Of a DNA stretch of 64,000 nucleotides, positions 33,616 through 42,758 are shown in pieces. The translations under genes were made by a program, and so were the position numbers. Position 1 is the first letter of the stretch. Each line of letters opens with the position of its first letter. The stretch is from DAISVY01 sp036826635 (GTDB taxonomy: Bacteria > Zixibacteria > MSB-5A5 > GN15 > FEB-12), in contig DAISVY010000007.1 in NCBI GenBank assembly GCA_036826635.1, positions 62,001 through 126,000 of the forward strand, given 5' to 3'. The notes below the pieces were generated by a model that worked only from the letters and a program-made list of their open reading frames with translations, made no database searches and was not told the DNA's origin.

Positions 33616-35589
33616 ATGGGACAGAACCTGATAGAAAAAATCGCCCAGCGCTATGCGGTCGGGTTGGAAAAAGACCGCCGCGCCAGGAGCGGAGATTATA
33701 TTTCCATTCGCCCGGCTTATGTCATGACCCACGACAACAGCGGGGCGGTGATTCCGAAATTCAAGGCTATTGGTGCGACCAAAGTCGCCAATCCTCGCCA
33801 GATTGTTTTTACCCTGGATCACAACGTGCAGGATACCGGCGAGGCCAACCTGAAGAAGTATGCCGGTATCGAAGCTTTTGCCGCCGAGAAGGGGATCGAT
33901 TTCTATCCGGCCGGTCGTGGTATCGGTCATCAAATTATGTGCGAGGAAGGTTATGCCTTCCCGGGTCGGATGGTTGTGGCTTCGGACAGTCATTCCAATA
34001 TGTACGGTGGTTTGGGTTGTCTGGGGACTCCGATTGTCCGGACCGACGCTGCCGCTCTGTGGGCAACCGGACGAACCTGGTGGCAGATTCCGCCGGTGGC
34101 CAGGGTTACACTGACCGGTCGGATGCGTCCGGGGGTAACCGGTAAAGATGTCATTATCGCCCTGTGTGGTTTCTTCGGTCACGACGAGGTGCTCAATCAT
34201 GCGGTCGAGTTCACCGGAGATGGTGTCGCGCACCTGTCAATTGATGAACGTCTGGCCATCGCCAATATGACCACCGAGTGGGGCGCGCTGGCCGGAGTTT
34301 TTCCCTGCGACGAAGTTACTCGGGAATGGTATCGCAAGCGGGTCGAAACCGTGACCAAACGCGGTCCGGCCGGAGTGCCGTCGGACGCCGATGGTCAGGG
34401 CGGTCATCCACGTCTGAACGCCGTCGCGTTGGAGCAACTGGCGACGCTTGACCTTAAAGCCGATGACGACGCTTATTACGCCAGGGAGCTGGTTCTTGAT
34501 TTGTTCAGTGTGGTGCCGCACGTGGCCGGTCCGCATAACGTCAAAACCTATGCTCCGATCACCGAGATGCGTAAGCGTCGGGTGAAAATCAACAAGGCGT
34601 ATCTCGTATCGTGCGTCAATAGTCGAGTGCAGGATCTGGCCGCCGCCGCGAAGATCATCAAAGGCAAGAAAGTTGCACCGGGTGTGGAGTTTTATATCGC
34701 TGCCGCTTCGAGTGAAGTGCAGGCGGAGAGCGAAAGACGGGGAGACTGGCAAGTGCTTGTTGAAGCCGGGGGCATTCCGCTTCCGCCGGGGTGCGGGCCG
34801 TGTATCGGTCTGGGCAGAGGTTTGCTCCAGGACGGCGAGGTCGGCATTTCCGCCACCAATCGCAATTTCAAAGGTCGTATGGGCTCGCGCGAGGCCGAGG
34901 CATATCTGGCCTCACCCGAAGTCGTGGCCGCTTCGGCGGTGGCCGGATATATCGACCTGCCCGGATACGAAGAAACCGCCCATATCAAGGGGTCGGTAAA
35001 GGAAAACCCTCGTCCGGCCGCTTCGGGACAGAGTGTGACTATTCTCGATGGTTTCCCGGCGTCGATCACCGGCGAGTTGATCTTCTGCCACCAGGATAAT
35101 TTGAATACCGACGGGATCTATCCGGGTAAATATACCTATAAGGACGATTTCACTCCCGAACAGCAGGCTGGGGTGGTGATGGAGAACTACGACGGCGAAT
35201 TCGGTAAACTGGTCAAGAAAGGCGATATTCTGGTCGGTGGTTTTAATTTCGGAACCGGGTCCTCTCGTGAGCAGGCGGCCACGGCTTTGAAGTATCGCGG
35301 CCTGGCCCTGGTGCTGGCCGGATCGTTCAGCGCCACCTATCAGCGCAACGCCTTGAACAACGGTTTTCTCGCCATCGAAGCCCCGGAGCTGGTGCGTGAC
35401 TTGAAGAAACGTTTCGGGACCGACAAACTCAGCGTTCGCACCGGTCTTGAAGCTAAGATAGATTTTGCCGCCGCCCGTCTGGAAATCGGGGAGAAGACAT
35501 ATGAAATCAGCCCCGTGGGTTCCGCTGCTCAGGAACTGGTTATGGACGGCGGATTGGAAAACTGGGTAAGAAAACATTTGGACAATTGA
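33616..35589 (+). CDS. Aconitase-family hydratase resembling fungal homoaconitase LYS4
   Basis: 657 residues. The aconitase core has YVMTHDNSGAVIPKF, VFTLDHNVQD, PAGRGIGHQIM, VASDSHSNMYGGLG and TGRTWWQIP; cluster Cys are in VSCVNSR (about 337) and PGCGPCIG (about 394-401). The swivel domain has GFNFGTGSSREQAA near 545. The wording of these motifs is closest to the fungal mitochondrial LYS4 homoaconitase group and not to AcnA or AcnB. It reversibly hydrates a tricarboxylic acid (cis-aconitate, homoaconitate or 2-methyl-cis-aconitate); substrate is unresolved. The MmgE/PrpD gene downstream would supply or use such an intermediate, which favours an aconitate or methylaconitate substrate. No LysA/homocitrate gene is near. 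Confidence 0.88.
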   Translation: MGQNLIEKIAQRYAVGLEKDRRARSGDYISIRPAYVMTHDNSGAVIPKFKAIGATKVANPRQIVFTLDHNVQDTGEANLKKYAGIEAFAAEKGIDFYPAGRGIGHQIMCEEGYAFPGRMVVASDSHSNMYGGLGCLGTPIVRTDAAALWATGRTWWQIPPVARVTLTGRMRPGVTGKDVIIALCGFFGHDEVLNHAVEFTGDGVAHLSIDERLAIANMTTEWGALAGVFPCDEVTREWYRKRVETVTKRGPAGVPSDADGQGGHPRLNAVALEQLATLDLKADDDAYYARELVLDLFSVVPHVAGPHNVKTYAPITEMRKRRVKINKAYLVSCVNSRVQDLAAAAKIIKGKKVAPGVEFYIAAASSEVQAESERRGDWQVLVEAGGIPLPPGCGPCIGLGRGLLQDGEVGISATNRNFKGRMGSREAEAYLASPEVVAASAVAGYIDLPGYEETAHIKGSVKENPRPAASGQSVTILDGFPASITGELIFCHQDNLNTDGIYPGKYTYKDDFTPEQQAGVVMENYDGEFGKLVKKGDILVGGFNFGTGSSREQAATALKYRGLALVLAGSFSATYQRNALNNGFLAIEAPELVRDLKKRFGTDKLSVRTGLEAKIDFAAARLEIGEKTYEISPVGSAAQELVMDGGLENWVRKHLDN

Positions 35590-35613
35590 CGGGGGATGTG
35601 AGGACGAACTGAA

Positions 35614-36981
35614 ATGGAAAAGACAATCTCGCAAAAGATAGCGGAATTCGCCGTAGGGTTGAGCTACAAGGACCTGCCGGACAACGTGGTGAACGAGGTC
35701 AAACGTTACTTGTATGATTCCCTCGGATGTGCCTATGGCGGTTATCACACCAGGGACGTCAATATCCTGCGCGATATCTATAAAGAGATGGCCGGTAAAA
35801 GTGAGGCTACCGTCATCGGATTCGGCGACAAGATCCCGGCGGTCAACGCTACCCTGGTCAATTCGCTGATGATTCGGGCGCTGGATTTCAATGACATTTA
35901 TTGGAAAGAAGACCCTTCGCATCCGTCGGATCTTATCCCGGCCGCACTGGCTGCGGGGGAGATGGTCGGTGCTTCGATGGAAGAGGTCATCGTTGCTGTC
36001 GTTCTTGCCTACGAATTCGAAATGCGCCTGTGCGAATTCGCCGTTCCCGGCGTGCGCGAACGCAAATGGCACCATGCCACCCTGACCCAGTTTGTTTCGC
36101 CGATAGCGGCCGGTAAACTGCTCGGCCTGAATGTCGATCAGATGGTCAACGCTATCGGTATCAACGGAGCTCATAACCATACTATCGGTTGTCCCACGGC
36201 GGGCAAGCTGACCATGATGAAGAACACGGTCGATCCGATGGCTGTCCAGTCCGGTGTTTTTGCCGCCCTGATGGCGCAACGGGGATATTCGGGCACGGTT
36301 GCGGTGTTTGAGGGCAAGGAAGGTTTGATGGATGTCTTCGGTCCCGAATGGAACGAAGATAAACTGGTCGGCGGCTTGGGCGAGAAATACAAAATTCTCG
36401 AGTGCAGCATGAAGGCTTTTCCCACCGAAGCCCTTACCCATACCCATCTGACCTGTACGCTCAAGGTTATCAAAGAAAATGATATCGCGTACGATCAGGT
36501 GGAATCGGTGACGGTGAAGACAATCGCTCGCGCCTGTGATATTTTGTTCGATCCGCACAAATATCGTCCGGAATCCCGCGAGACGGCCGATCACTCCCTG
36601 CCGTACTGTCTGGCGGCCGCCATCGTTGACCGGCAGATTACCACGGCGACTTTCTCCGAGGAAAAACTCAAAGACCCGCGCATCTGGGGCGTTATCGACA
36701 AGATCAAGGGTGAAGCTTCGGTCGAGTTCGAGAAGATGTTCCCGGCCAAACAGCCGTCCGAGGTTACGGTCAGGACAAAAGACGGTAAGGAATACTCAGC
36801 CTACCTTGAGTATCCCAAGGGTGATCCGCGCGAGCCGATGAGTATGGAGGATTTGGAAGTGAAATTCAACGCCCTCTCCGCCTCTCTGCTCAACGCCGAC
36901 CGACAGAAGAAAATTCAGGAAACGGTTTTCGCCTGCGAAAAGATGTCGGTTCGCGATTTCATGGCCGCTCTGGTCGTGTAG
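35614..36981 (+). CDS. MmgE/PrpD family dehydratase
   Basis: 455 residues of the MmgE/PrpD all-helical plus lid fold: YLYDSLGCAYGGYHT near 32-46, NSLMIRALDFNDIYW near 83-97, INGAHNHTIGCPT near 188 and AFPTEALTHTHLT near 268. Members dehydrate 2-methylcitrate (PrpD) or citrate (MmgE), and some act on other acids. GTGAGGA lies about 10 bases upstream; 24 bases after the aconitase. Together they could carry out the dehydration and rehydration halves of citrate or 2-methylcitrate isomerisation, a split known for PrpD with AcnD/AcnB. No PrpB or PrpC is visible in the window. Confidence 0.88.
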   Translation: MEKTISQKIAEFAVGLSYKDLPDNVVNEVKRYLYDSLGCAYGGYHTRDVNILRDIYKEMAGKSEATVIGFGDKIPAVNATLVNSLMIRALDFNDIYWKEDPSHPSDLIPAALAAGEMVGASMEEVIVAVVLAYEFEMRLCEFAVPGVRERKWHHATLTQFVSPIAAGKLLGLNVDQMVNAIGINGAHNHTIGCPTAGKLTMMKNTVDPMAVQSGVFAALMAQRGYSGTVAVFEGKEGLMDVFGPEWNEDKLVGGLGEKYKILECSMKAFPTEALTHTHLTCTLKVIKENDIAYDQVESVTVKTIARACDILFDPHKYRPESRETADHSLPYCLAAAIVDRQITTATFSEEKLKDPRIWGVIDKIKGEASVEFEKMFPAKQPSEVTVRTKDGKEYSAYLEYPKGDPREPMSMEDLEVKFNALSASLLNADRQKKIQETVFACEKMSVRDFMAALVV

Positions 36982-37012
36982 GCGGGAGACGAAAGAAGCA
37001 AAGACAAACCGG

Positions 37013-37038
37013 CGGCCGGGCGATAATTCACCCGGCCG
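37013..37038. terminator. Bidirectional terminator between convergent genes
   Basis: CGGCCGGG (37013-37020) pairs perfectly with CCCGGCCG (37031-37038) over a 10-base loop. Plus-strand tail TTGTGATT; minus-strand tail CCGGTTTGTCTTTG. Placed between gene ends at 36981 and 37067. Confidence 0.75.
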
Positions 37039-37066
37039 TTGTGATTAGAGCGTAATCATCCCGCGG

Positions 37067-38407
37067 TCAGTGTTTTAAGATCCAGTCGGACAGATCGTCG
37101 ATCACCTGATTGTCCACATGGCCCGCTTGTTCGTATTCGGCGGGGGTGGCCATGCCTTCACCGCTCATGAACAGATGATTGAGACCGGGGTAGAGCTTCA
37201 TGGTGACATTGCTTTTCCCGGCGAGGGCGTTTTCCCACATATGGAAATCCTCTGTGGTCGATTGATAATCGCGTGCTCCCTGCATTATGAGCAGCGGTAA
37301 ATTCAGTTGGGCCGCAATTTCGAGTGGTCGATAGCCTCTTAGATCCAGCCAGTATGACGCGGCGATCCCCAGCGGAAGATCGGTAGCTTCGGCGGTGGTG
37401 GAGAGGTCGGGACTTTTGGCCAGGGCGACCTGTTTTTTGATTTCGTCCAGATCGTACGGGGTCGGTTGCCCCGCCGCTTGCGATAACGAGTCGATGTATT
37501 CCAATTGATCCAGGACTACGTCTTCAAGCGGTCGTGCGGCTCCGGCCATCATAATCAGACCGGCCAGGTCGGGGGCTTTCGCGGCAATGCGGGGCCCGGC
37601 TATGGCTCCCAGAGAGTGTCCCGCTACGAACACCCGCTCGGAGTCGACGGCGGCATTGTTCCTGAGAAAAGCGACTGCCGCTACGGCGTCATCGACGGTT
37701 TCATCGTCGAGCGTGTAATCCGAGAGCTTGGCGAATTCAATCCCGTGCGCCTTGGTGCGTTTATCGAAGCTGAAAACGGCAATGCCGCGGGAGGCCAGGC
37801 CGAAAGAGATATCCTTGAACGGTTTGTTGGGTCCAACCGTTTCGTCGCGATCATTGGGCCCGGATCCATGGATTAAAATCAGCGCCGGAAAGGGGCCGTC
37901 ACCGCTCGGGATACAAATCCTTCCCGGCAACTCCCAGCCCGGCAGACCGAAGCTGACTTCTTCTTCCCGGAAAGAGTCCGTGCGAACGTATCCCGGCGTT
38001 TCCCAGACGTCGGGAGGCGGGACCGGTTTCAGGAAAAATCCGGCGATCTTGTCATCGGGATCGAAAGTGACTTGGACATTCAACGATATGTGTTGAAACG
38101 CTACCGTGGCCGTGACGATGTCGTATTGTTCGTGAGGCTGAACGGTTATAGCGGTGATTTCCTGCACCGCTCCCACCTGGGCGATAACTCCCTGCCAGGT
38201 TTGTCTAAGTTTGTCAAGAGGCATGGCTGCGCTGATTGTGGAGTCGAACCGCGAAGCGGCGGTTTCGAACTGTTCCGTGCGAAGCTGCTCGATAAATTCT
38301 CGGGTGAGCTGCGTGAGTCGGTCATGTCTGGTCTGGGCCTGAAGGTTCAAGGACAGAACCGACATAATGATAAGAGCAGCGACCGGAATTTTAAGAAGTG
38401 ATCTCAT
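37067..38407 (-). CDS. Exported alpha/beta hydrolase with N-terminal DUF3887
   Basis: 446 residues. Signal peptide MRSLLKIPVAALIIMSVLSLNL ending QAQ. DUF3887-like domain about 28-130 (FDSTISAAMPLDKLRQTWQ). Alpha/beta hydrolase about 150-446 with nucleophile elbow GHSLG (Ser near 266), acid in MQGARDYQS and His in GLNHLFM. Such proteins act as periplasmic esterases or peptidases; the natural substrate is unknown. ATG at 38407 has AGGAG 10-11 bases upstream, and the product then begins with a clean signal peptide; the open frame to 38563 adds 52 unrelated residues. Confidence 0.85.
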   Translation of the reverse strand: MRSLLKIPVAALIIMSVLSLNLQAQTRHDRLTQLTREFIEQLRTEQFETAASRFDSTISAAMPLDKLRQTWQGVIAQVGAVQEITAITVQPHEQYDIVTATVAFQHISLNVQVTFDPDDKIAGFFLKPVPPPDVWETPGYVRTDSFREEEVSFGLPGWELPGRICIPSGDGPFPALILIHGSGPNDRDETVGPNKPFKDISFGLASRGIAVFSFDKRTKAHGIEFAKLSDYTLDDETVDDAVAAVAFLRNNAAVDSERVFVAGHSLGAIAGPRIAAKAPDLAGLIMMAGAARPLEDVVLDQLEYIDSLSQAAGQPTPYDLDEIKKQVALAKSPDLSTTAEATDLPLGIAASYWLDLRGYRPLEIAAQLNLPLLIMQGARDYQSTTEDFHMWENALAGKSNVTMKLYPGLNHLFMSGEGMATPAEYEQAGHVDNQVIDDLSDWILKH

Positions 38408-38607
38408 TGTTTTTTTACTCCTGTCCTGGTACGTTGTTGCTTTGATACTAATACCCGACGGTTGAGCCGTATATTCAAGTTTGAATCGGTCCCGGGGGAT
38501 GACTGAAATCAACATCGTAATAATGTTGAGGAAAAAAAGCTTTCCCGGAAGGATTTTGCGCATACTTTATTTGCCTGAATGTTGATTGCGGGTAAACGAA
38601 AGATTCT

Positions 38608-40053
38608 ATGACAAAGGCCAAGAAAAAACAGGACAACCGTGTCAGACCGCAGCTTCTGAAAGGGTTCCGCGACTATCCTCCAGAAGAAGAGATCGCCCGG
38701 CAGAAGATGCTGGCCAGTATCAGAGAGGCGGTGGAACTGATGGGCTTTTTGCCCTTGCAGACGGCCTCTCTGGAACCGGCGGAAGCGCTTCTCGGGTCAC
38801 ACTATAACCAGGATTCTTTGAATGAGTTGTTCGGTTTTCGGGGACCGGACGACACCGATATGGCTTTGCGGTACGAATTCACACTTTCGCTGGCCCGTTT
38901 CGTGGCCTCGCAGCCTAATCTTGCCCTGCCGTTCAGGCGCTATCAGTACGGTAATGTCTGGCGGGTCGACAAACCCGGCCCGGGCCGTTTTCGTGAGTTC
39001 ATGCAATTCGACATCGACATCGTGGGCACCAGAAACCTGTTGGCCGATGCCGAAATCATTGCCGCCATGGTCACGGTTTTCGAGCACCTGGGCGTGGAGC
39101 GATTCAAGGTCCGTTTTTCCAATCGCAAAGTTCTCAACGGTTTGATCGAGTGGGCGGGAATTCCGGCCGAGCAAGGTCCCGATGTGATGCGGGTGCTCGA
39201 CAAATACGAGAAACAGGGCAAACAGGCCGTTTTGGCGGAGCTGGCCGACGGACGGATTGATGATTCCGGCGCCGAAATTCCCGGTCTCAACTTGTCTGAG
39301 ACACAAATAGATAGAATAAAGGTTTTTCTTGAAGACGGTCTGGTTGATCATGCCGACCGGCCCCTGCAATGGGTGGAAAGCCGTCTCAAGGGTCACCCGG
39401 CGGCCGAGGAGGGGCTGGAGGAACTCCGTTTAATACAGCAGTATCTGGATTACATGAGTATTCCGACGGAGAAGGCCGACGTTGATTTGACCATTGTGCG
39501 CGGGTTAGGTTATTACACGGGTCCGGTTTTTGAAACCGTTCTGCTCGACCTGCCGGAATACGGATCGGTTTTCTCGGGTGGGCGGTATGACAATTTAGTG
39601 GATCGTTTTCTCAGTCGTTCTATTCCCGCGGTCGGGACTTCGGTGGGGGTGGATCGCCTGCTGGCGGCGCTGGGAGCTCTGAACAGGCGGCGGATGCAAC
39701 GGGCGACCTCGAAAGTCATAGTGACCGTCATGGACCGTGAGCGCATGCCGGAATATCTGAAGATGCTCTATGAGATACGAGCGGCCGGTTTGCCGGCGGA
39801 GATATTCGCCGGGGACACGAAAAATCTAACGAAGCAGATTAAATACGCCGACAAAGTCGGTATTCCCCTTGCGGTTATCGCCGGGTCCGACGAGTTCGAG
39901 GCGGGACGAGTGACGGTTAAGAATCTGGCTGCCGGGGCGCAGAAAGCGGAGCAGACGGCTGACCGCGAGGAATGGCTTAAGGCCGAGGGTTTCCAGGAGA
40001 CAATCGACCGGGCCGGGCTTATTGCCTACCTGCGGGAAAGAGTGGCATCGTAA
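38608..40053 (+). CDS. hisS: Histidyl-tRNA synthetase of an alpha-proteobacterial-like type
   Basis: 481 residues. Class II core: motif 1 near GFRDYPPEE, motif 2 region 88-140 with LRYEFTLSLARF and KPGPGRFREFMQFDIDIVG, the histidine signature RGLGYYTGP, SGGRYDNL and motif 3 near VGVDRLLAALG. The anticodon-binding domain is at about 370-480. Usual bacterial enzymes read LRPEGT and a GRYRQFHQ-type motif 2; the wording here matches the divergent alpha-proteobacterial type, which goes with tRNA-His lacking the extra G-1. The gene stands alone after a 200-base divergent region that contains the inverted repeat CAACAT-7-ATGTTG (38510-38528). Confidence 0.93.
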   Translation: MTKAKKKQDNRVRPQLLKGFRDYPPEEEIARQKMLASIREAVELMGFLPLQTASLEPAEALLGSHYNQDSLNELFGFRGPDDTDMALRYEFTLSLARFVASQPNLALPFRRYQYGNVWRVDKPGPGRFREFMQFDIDIVGTRNLLADAEIIAAMVTVFEHLGVERFKVRFSNRKVLNGLIEWAGIPAEQGPDVMRVLDKYEKQGKQAVLAELADGRIDDSGAEIPGLNLSETQIDRIKVFLEDGLVDHADRPLQWVESRLKGHPAAEEGLEELRLIQQYLDYMSIPTEKADVDLTIVRGLGYYTGPVFETVLLDLPEYGSVFSGGRYDNLVDRFLSRSIPAVGTSVGVDRLLAALGALNRRRMQRATSKVIVTVMDRERMPEYLKMLYEIRAAGLPAEIFAGDTKNLTKQIKYADKVGIPLAVIAGSDEFEAGRVTVKNLAAGAQKAEQTADREEWLKAEGFQETIDRAGLIAYLRERVAS

Positions 40054-40092
40054 TTTTGATCGTTTGGCAACCGCACGGATGAGATAAAGAAT

Positions 40093-41655
40093 ATGAAGAA
40101 AACAGGTGTTCTACAGGTTGTAAGCCTTCTGTGTTTGATGACACTGGCGGCTGTGTCATCGTTTACTCAAACGACCTCAGACCTGCCGGTTGGGGCGGTC
40201 CCGGATCGAGCGGTGCGGGCCGAGCATTCGATTCAATCCTTCCGTCAGGTGGGTGATTTGCGTGCCTGGACGTTTTTCGGTCGGCAGACCACTTTCGGGC
40301 AATTATCCTCGTCGCTCAAAGAGATAAAGAAAATCGGTGGACAGGAAGCCCTGGTATTCGAGGAAACACTGGATATCGATTTCTCCAAGATTGGTACGGA
40401 CCGTCATACGCAGACCCGGGGGGAACATTGGGTCTCGCCCGAAGGCGGTTACCTTGGGTCACGCTACGAATTGGGTCCTGACACGGCGCTCGAAAAGCTC
40501 GAGTTGAAACGACGGGATGATGAAATCACGGGTTTCTATACTCGGGCGGGGAACAAAATCGACCTGTCTGTCGCCTGTCCTCGGGATTTGTTGGCCTGGG
40601 AAACGCATTTTGTCGACCAGCTTGAGATGTTTTTGGCTATGCGTGATCTGAGGGTGGGGGACATTATTGAGGATTCGATTTTTTCTCCTTTAAGTGCTTA
40701 TGTCACGCCTCTGGCCGGTGAGGTCAAGTGGTTTATGTGGCAGGAGATCTACAAAGGGCGTATTGATTCGGTATTCGTGATTCGTCTCAGCGAACCCCAG
40801 AACTGCCAGTTGTATTTCACCGTCGATAAACGTTTGGTCCGGGTCGATTTTGTTGATCAGGGATTCCGGGTGTATCAGGATATGGTCAGGGCCGGAGAAA
40901 CCGGCGTTCATGAGAGTAAGCCTCAGGCGGGCTCTTTGTCGTTACGAGCGATCCTGTTCCGGTTGCCGCACTATCTCGCTTATTTAGTGATTGTCGTTTT
41001 GGCCGTGCTGTTTATTTCGCAGACGGGCTACAAGTGGCTGAACTGTTATCTGGCCTTTTTGGCCGGGGCGGTTTCTTTCGTTATTATCCCCATAACGCAG
41101 ATCCCGTTGCAGGAATATGCGGTTAGTCATTGGCTGCTGCCGCGGGTGACAGGTGGTGGATCGGTGTATGTCTGGGGATTGATTCCGTCGCTGATTGCCG
41201 GGATCGTTCAGGAAGCGGTCAAACTTGCGGCCGTATTCGGATTTATCTTTTGGCGTGCCCCTCGGGAGTATCGTCTGCCGGTCATAGCCGCTTATCTTTA
41301 CGGAGGATTCGGTTTTGTCGAGTCCTGCTACGTGCTGGAGGCGGGCTTGATACCGTTGTTTAACTGGTCCCTGCTGGAGAGAGCGTTTCTGATTCTGTTC
41401 CATACGGCCGGCGGAGCGGTAATCGGACACAGTATTCTGAAGGGTTCCCGGCGCCTGATACCGGTGCTGCTTCTTGTCATGGCGGTCAATACCTGTTTTC
41501 GGTATCTGCCGATATTCGTTCAGAAAGGGGCGGTTGATTTGGGCCTGATGCATTTCATTATGGCTTTTATCACGTTGGCCTTCGTCGTGGTAGCCATTCT
41601 TATGATGCGCAGAGTAAAACAGGAGGTTTCTTCTTCGCCGGTGCACCGGGGCTGA
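40093..41655 (+). CDS. Membrane protein with exported N-terminal domain and PrsW-like core
   Basis: 520 residues. Signal peptide-like start (KTGVLQVVSLLCLMTLAAVSS), an exported domain of about 250 residues rich in beta strands, then about seven membrane segments from residue 295. Within these, IVQEAVKLAAVFGF, YGGFGFVES and FHTAGGAVIGH occur in the order of the PrsW/CPBP-type glutamic intramembrane proteases (E-E-x-x-K, F-x-x-x-E, H-x-x-x-G). The first Glu of the pair is Gln here. If active it would cleave membrane-bound substrates; the exported domain may sense or present them. The assignment rests on pattern only. It follows hisS by 39 bases. Confidence 0.55.
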   Translation: MKKTGVLQVVSLLCLMTLAAVSSFTQTTSDLPVGAVPDRAVRAEHSIQSFRQVGDLRAWTFFGRQTTFGQLSSSLKEIKKIGGQEALVFEETLDIDFSKIGTDRHTQTRGEHWVSPEGGYLGSRYELGPDTALEKLELKRRDDEITGFYTRAGNKIDLSVACPRDLLAWETHFVDQLEMFLAMRDLRVGDIIEDSIFSPLSAYVTPLAGEVKWFMWQEIYKGRIDSVFVIRLSEPQNCQLYFTVDKRLVRVDFVDQGFRVYQDMVRAGETGVHESKPQAGSLSLRAILFRLPHYLAYLVIVVLAVLFISQTGYKWLNCYLAFLAGAVSFVIIPITQIPLQEYAVSHWLLPRVTGGGSVYVWGLIPSLIAGIVQEAVKLAAVFGFIFWRAPREYRLPVIAAYLYGGFGFVESCYVLEAGLIPLFNWSLLERAFLILFHTAGGAVIGHSILKGSRRLIPVLLLVMAVNTCFRYLPIFVQKGAVDLGLMHFIMAFITLAFVVVAILMMRRVKQEVSSSPVHRG

Positions 41656-41661
41656 TTAGTC

Positions 41662-41690
41662 TTGACACAAGATTGTACCCTGTATATTTT
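41662..41690 (+). promoter_or_regulatory. Promoter of the ROK kinase gene
   Basis: TTGACA (41662-41667) and TATTTT (41685-41690), spacing 17, 80 bases before the ATG at 41771. Confidence 0.55.
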
Positions 41691-41770
41691 GGCCGTGCTT
41701 TTGTCCGTTATCCGGCGGGCGAAAGTTACCTGCATTGAGAACAACAGACTGCTATTGATGGCTATTGTAA

Positions 41771-42739
41771 ATGGCTGATAACTCCGTATACGCCGGTATA
41801 GATATCGGCGCAACTAACATTAAATACGGTTTGGTTGATTCCAAAGGGACGATTCTGTACAAGGATCGGCGCCCCACTCTGGCCGAGAAGGGGGCTGATC
41901 CCCTGATGCATCTCGTCACTAATATCGCCGAAGGCTTGATGTACCACGCTGCCGAAGAGGAATACGACGTGCGCTGGCTGGGGGTGGGGACTCCCGGGGC
42001 GGTCGACTGCAAAACCGGCCGGGTGATGGGACTGGCTCCCAACATCGAAGGCTGGCAGGGAACAACTATCGGTGAGACTCTTCATGAGCGGCTTAACATG
42101 CCGGTCTATGTCGATAATGACGTCAATTGTGTGGCTCTGGCCGAGTCTCGGTTTGGGGCGGCTATCGGCTATGGTGCCGTGGTGTGCGTGGCGGTAGGCA
42201 CCGGGGTCGGCGGCGGAATTATTCTCAACGGCAAACTCTGGCGGGGAGCCAATCATGCCGCCGGTGAAATAGGGCACATCCCGATTGATCTCAACGGTCC
42301 CGAATGTCGTTGCGGCCGACGGGGTTGTGTTGAGGCCTACTGTTCTTCGGCGGCTATTGTCGAACGTGCCAGGGGTAAGCTGACCAATGGAATGACCGCC
42401 ACATTTGAAGAAGTGCTTGAAGGGAAGATTGAGAATCTGAGTATAAAGAAGCTGTTTGCCGCAGCCAGAAAAGGAGACCGCACGGCTGCTGAGGTCATCG
42501 ACGAAACGGCTCGGTATTTGGCTGCCGGACTGTGTTCCGTGGTAAACTTTTTTAACCCGGAGGTCGTAGTAATAGGTGGAGGCGTGGCTGACGGCGGGGC
42601 GGGCTTTGTGGAGGCTGTCGGTGCCGAGTTGCGCAAACAGGCCCTGGGTTTGGCGGTCGAGAAATTGAGGATAGCCAAGGCCAGTCTTGGCAACAGTGCC
42701 GGATTTATCGGGGCCGGATTGCTGGGAGAAATCAGATAG
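41771..42739 (+). CDS. ROK-family sugar kinase, probably glucokinase
   Basis: 322 residues. ATP phosphate-binding DIGATNIKYG near 10-20; GTPGAVD; substrate and catalytic region VDNDVNCVALAE near 115-126 (catalytic Asp); VGTGVGGGIILNG; GEIGHIPID; ROK zinc motif CRCGRRGCVE near 178-187. These are the marks of ROK glucokinases that make glucose 6-phosphate. There is no N-terminal helix-turn-helix, so it is a kinase and not a ROK repressor. The exact sugar is uncertain. The next small membrane protein begins 19 bases downstream. Confidence 0.9.
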   Translation: MADNSVYAGIDIGATNIKYGLVDSKGTILYKDRRPTLAEKGADPLMHLVTNIAEGLMYHAAEEEYDVRWLGVGTPGAVDCKTGRVMGLAPNIEGWQGTTIGETLHERLNMPVYVDNDVNCVALAESRFGAAIGYGAVVCVAVGTGVGGGIILNGKLWRGANHAAGEIGHIPIDLNGPECRCGRRGCVEAYCSSAAIVERARGKLTNGMTATFEEVLEGKIENLSIKKLFAAARKGDRTAAEVIDETARYLAAGLCSVVNFFNPEVVVIGGGVADGGAGFVEAVGAELRKQALGLAVEKLRIAKASLGNSAGFIGAGLLGEIR

Positions 42740-42758
42740 TCAGAGCGCTGAGGTGAGT

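Noticed and set aside
34912..36594. 560-codon open frame on the minus strand
   Set aside because: It lies antisense to the aconitase and PrpD genes, both of which have complete motif sets and Shine-Dalgarno sites. Its translation is His- and Gln-rich with no recognised domain.
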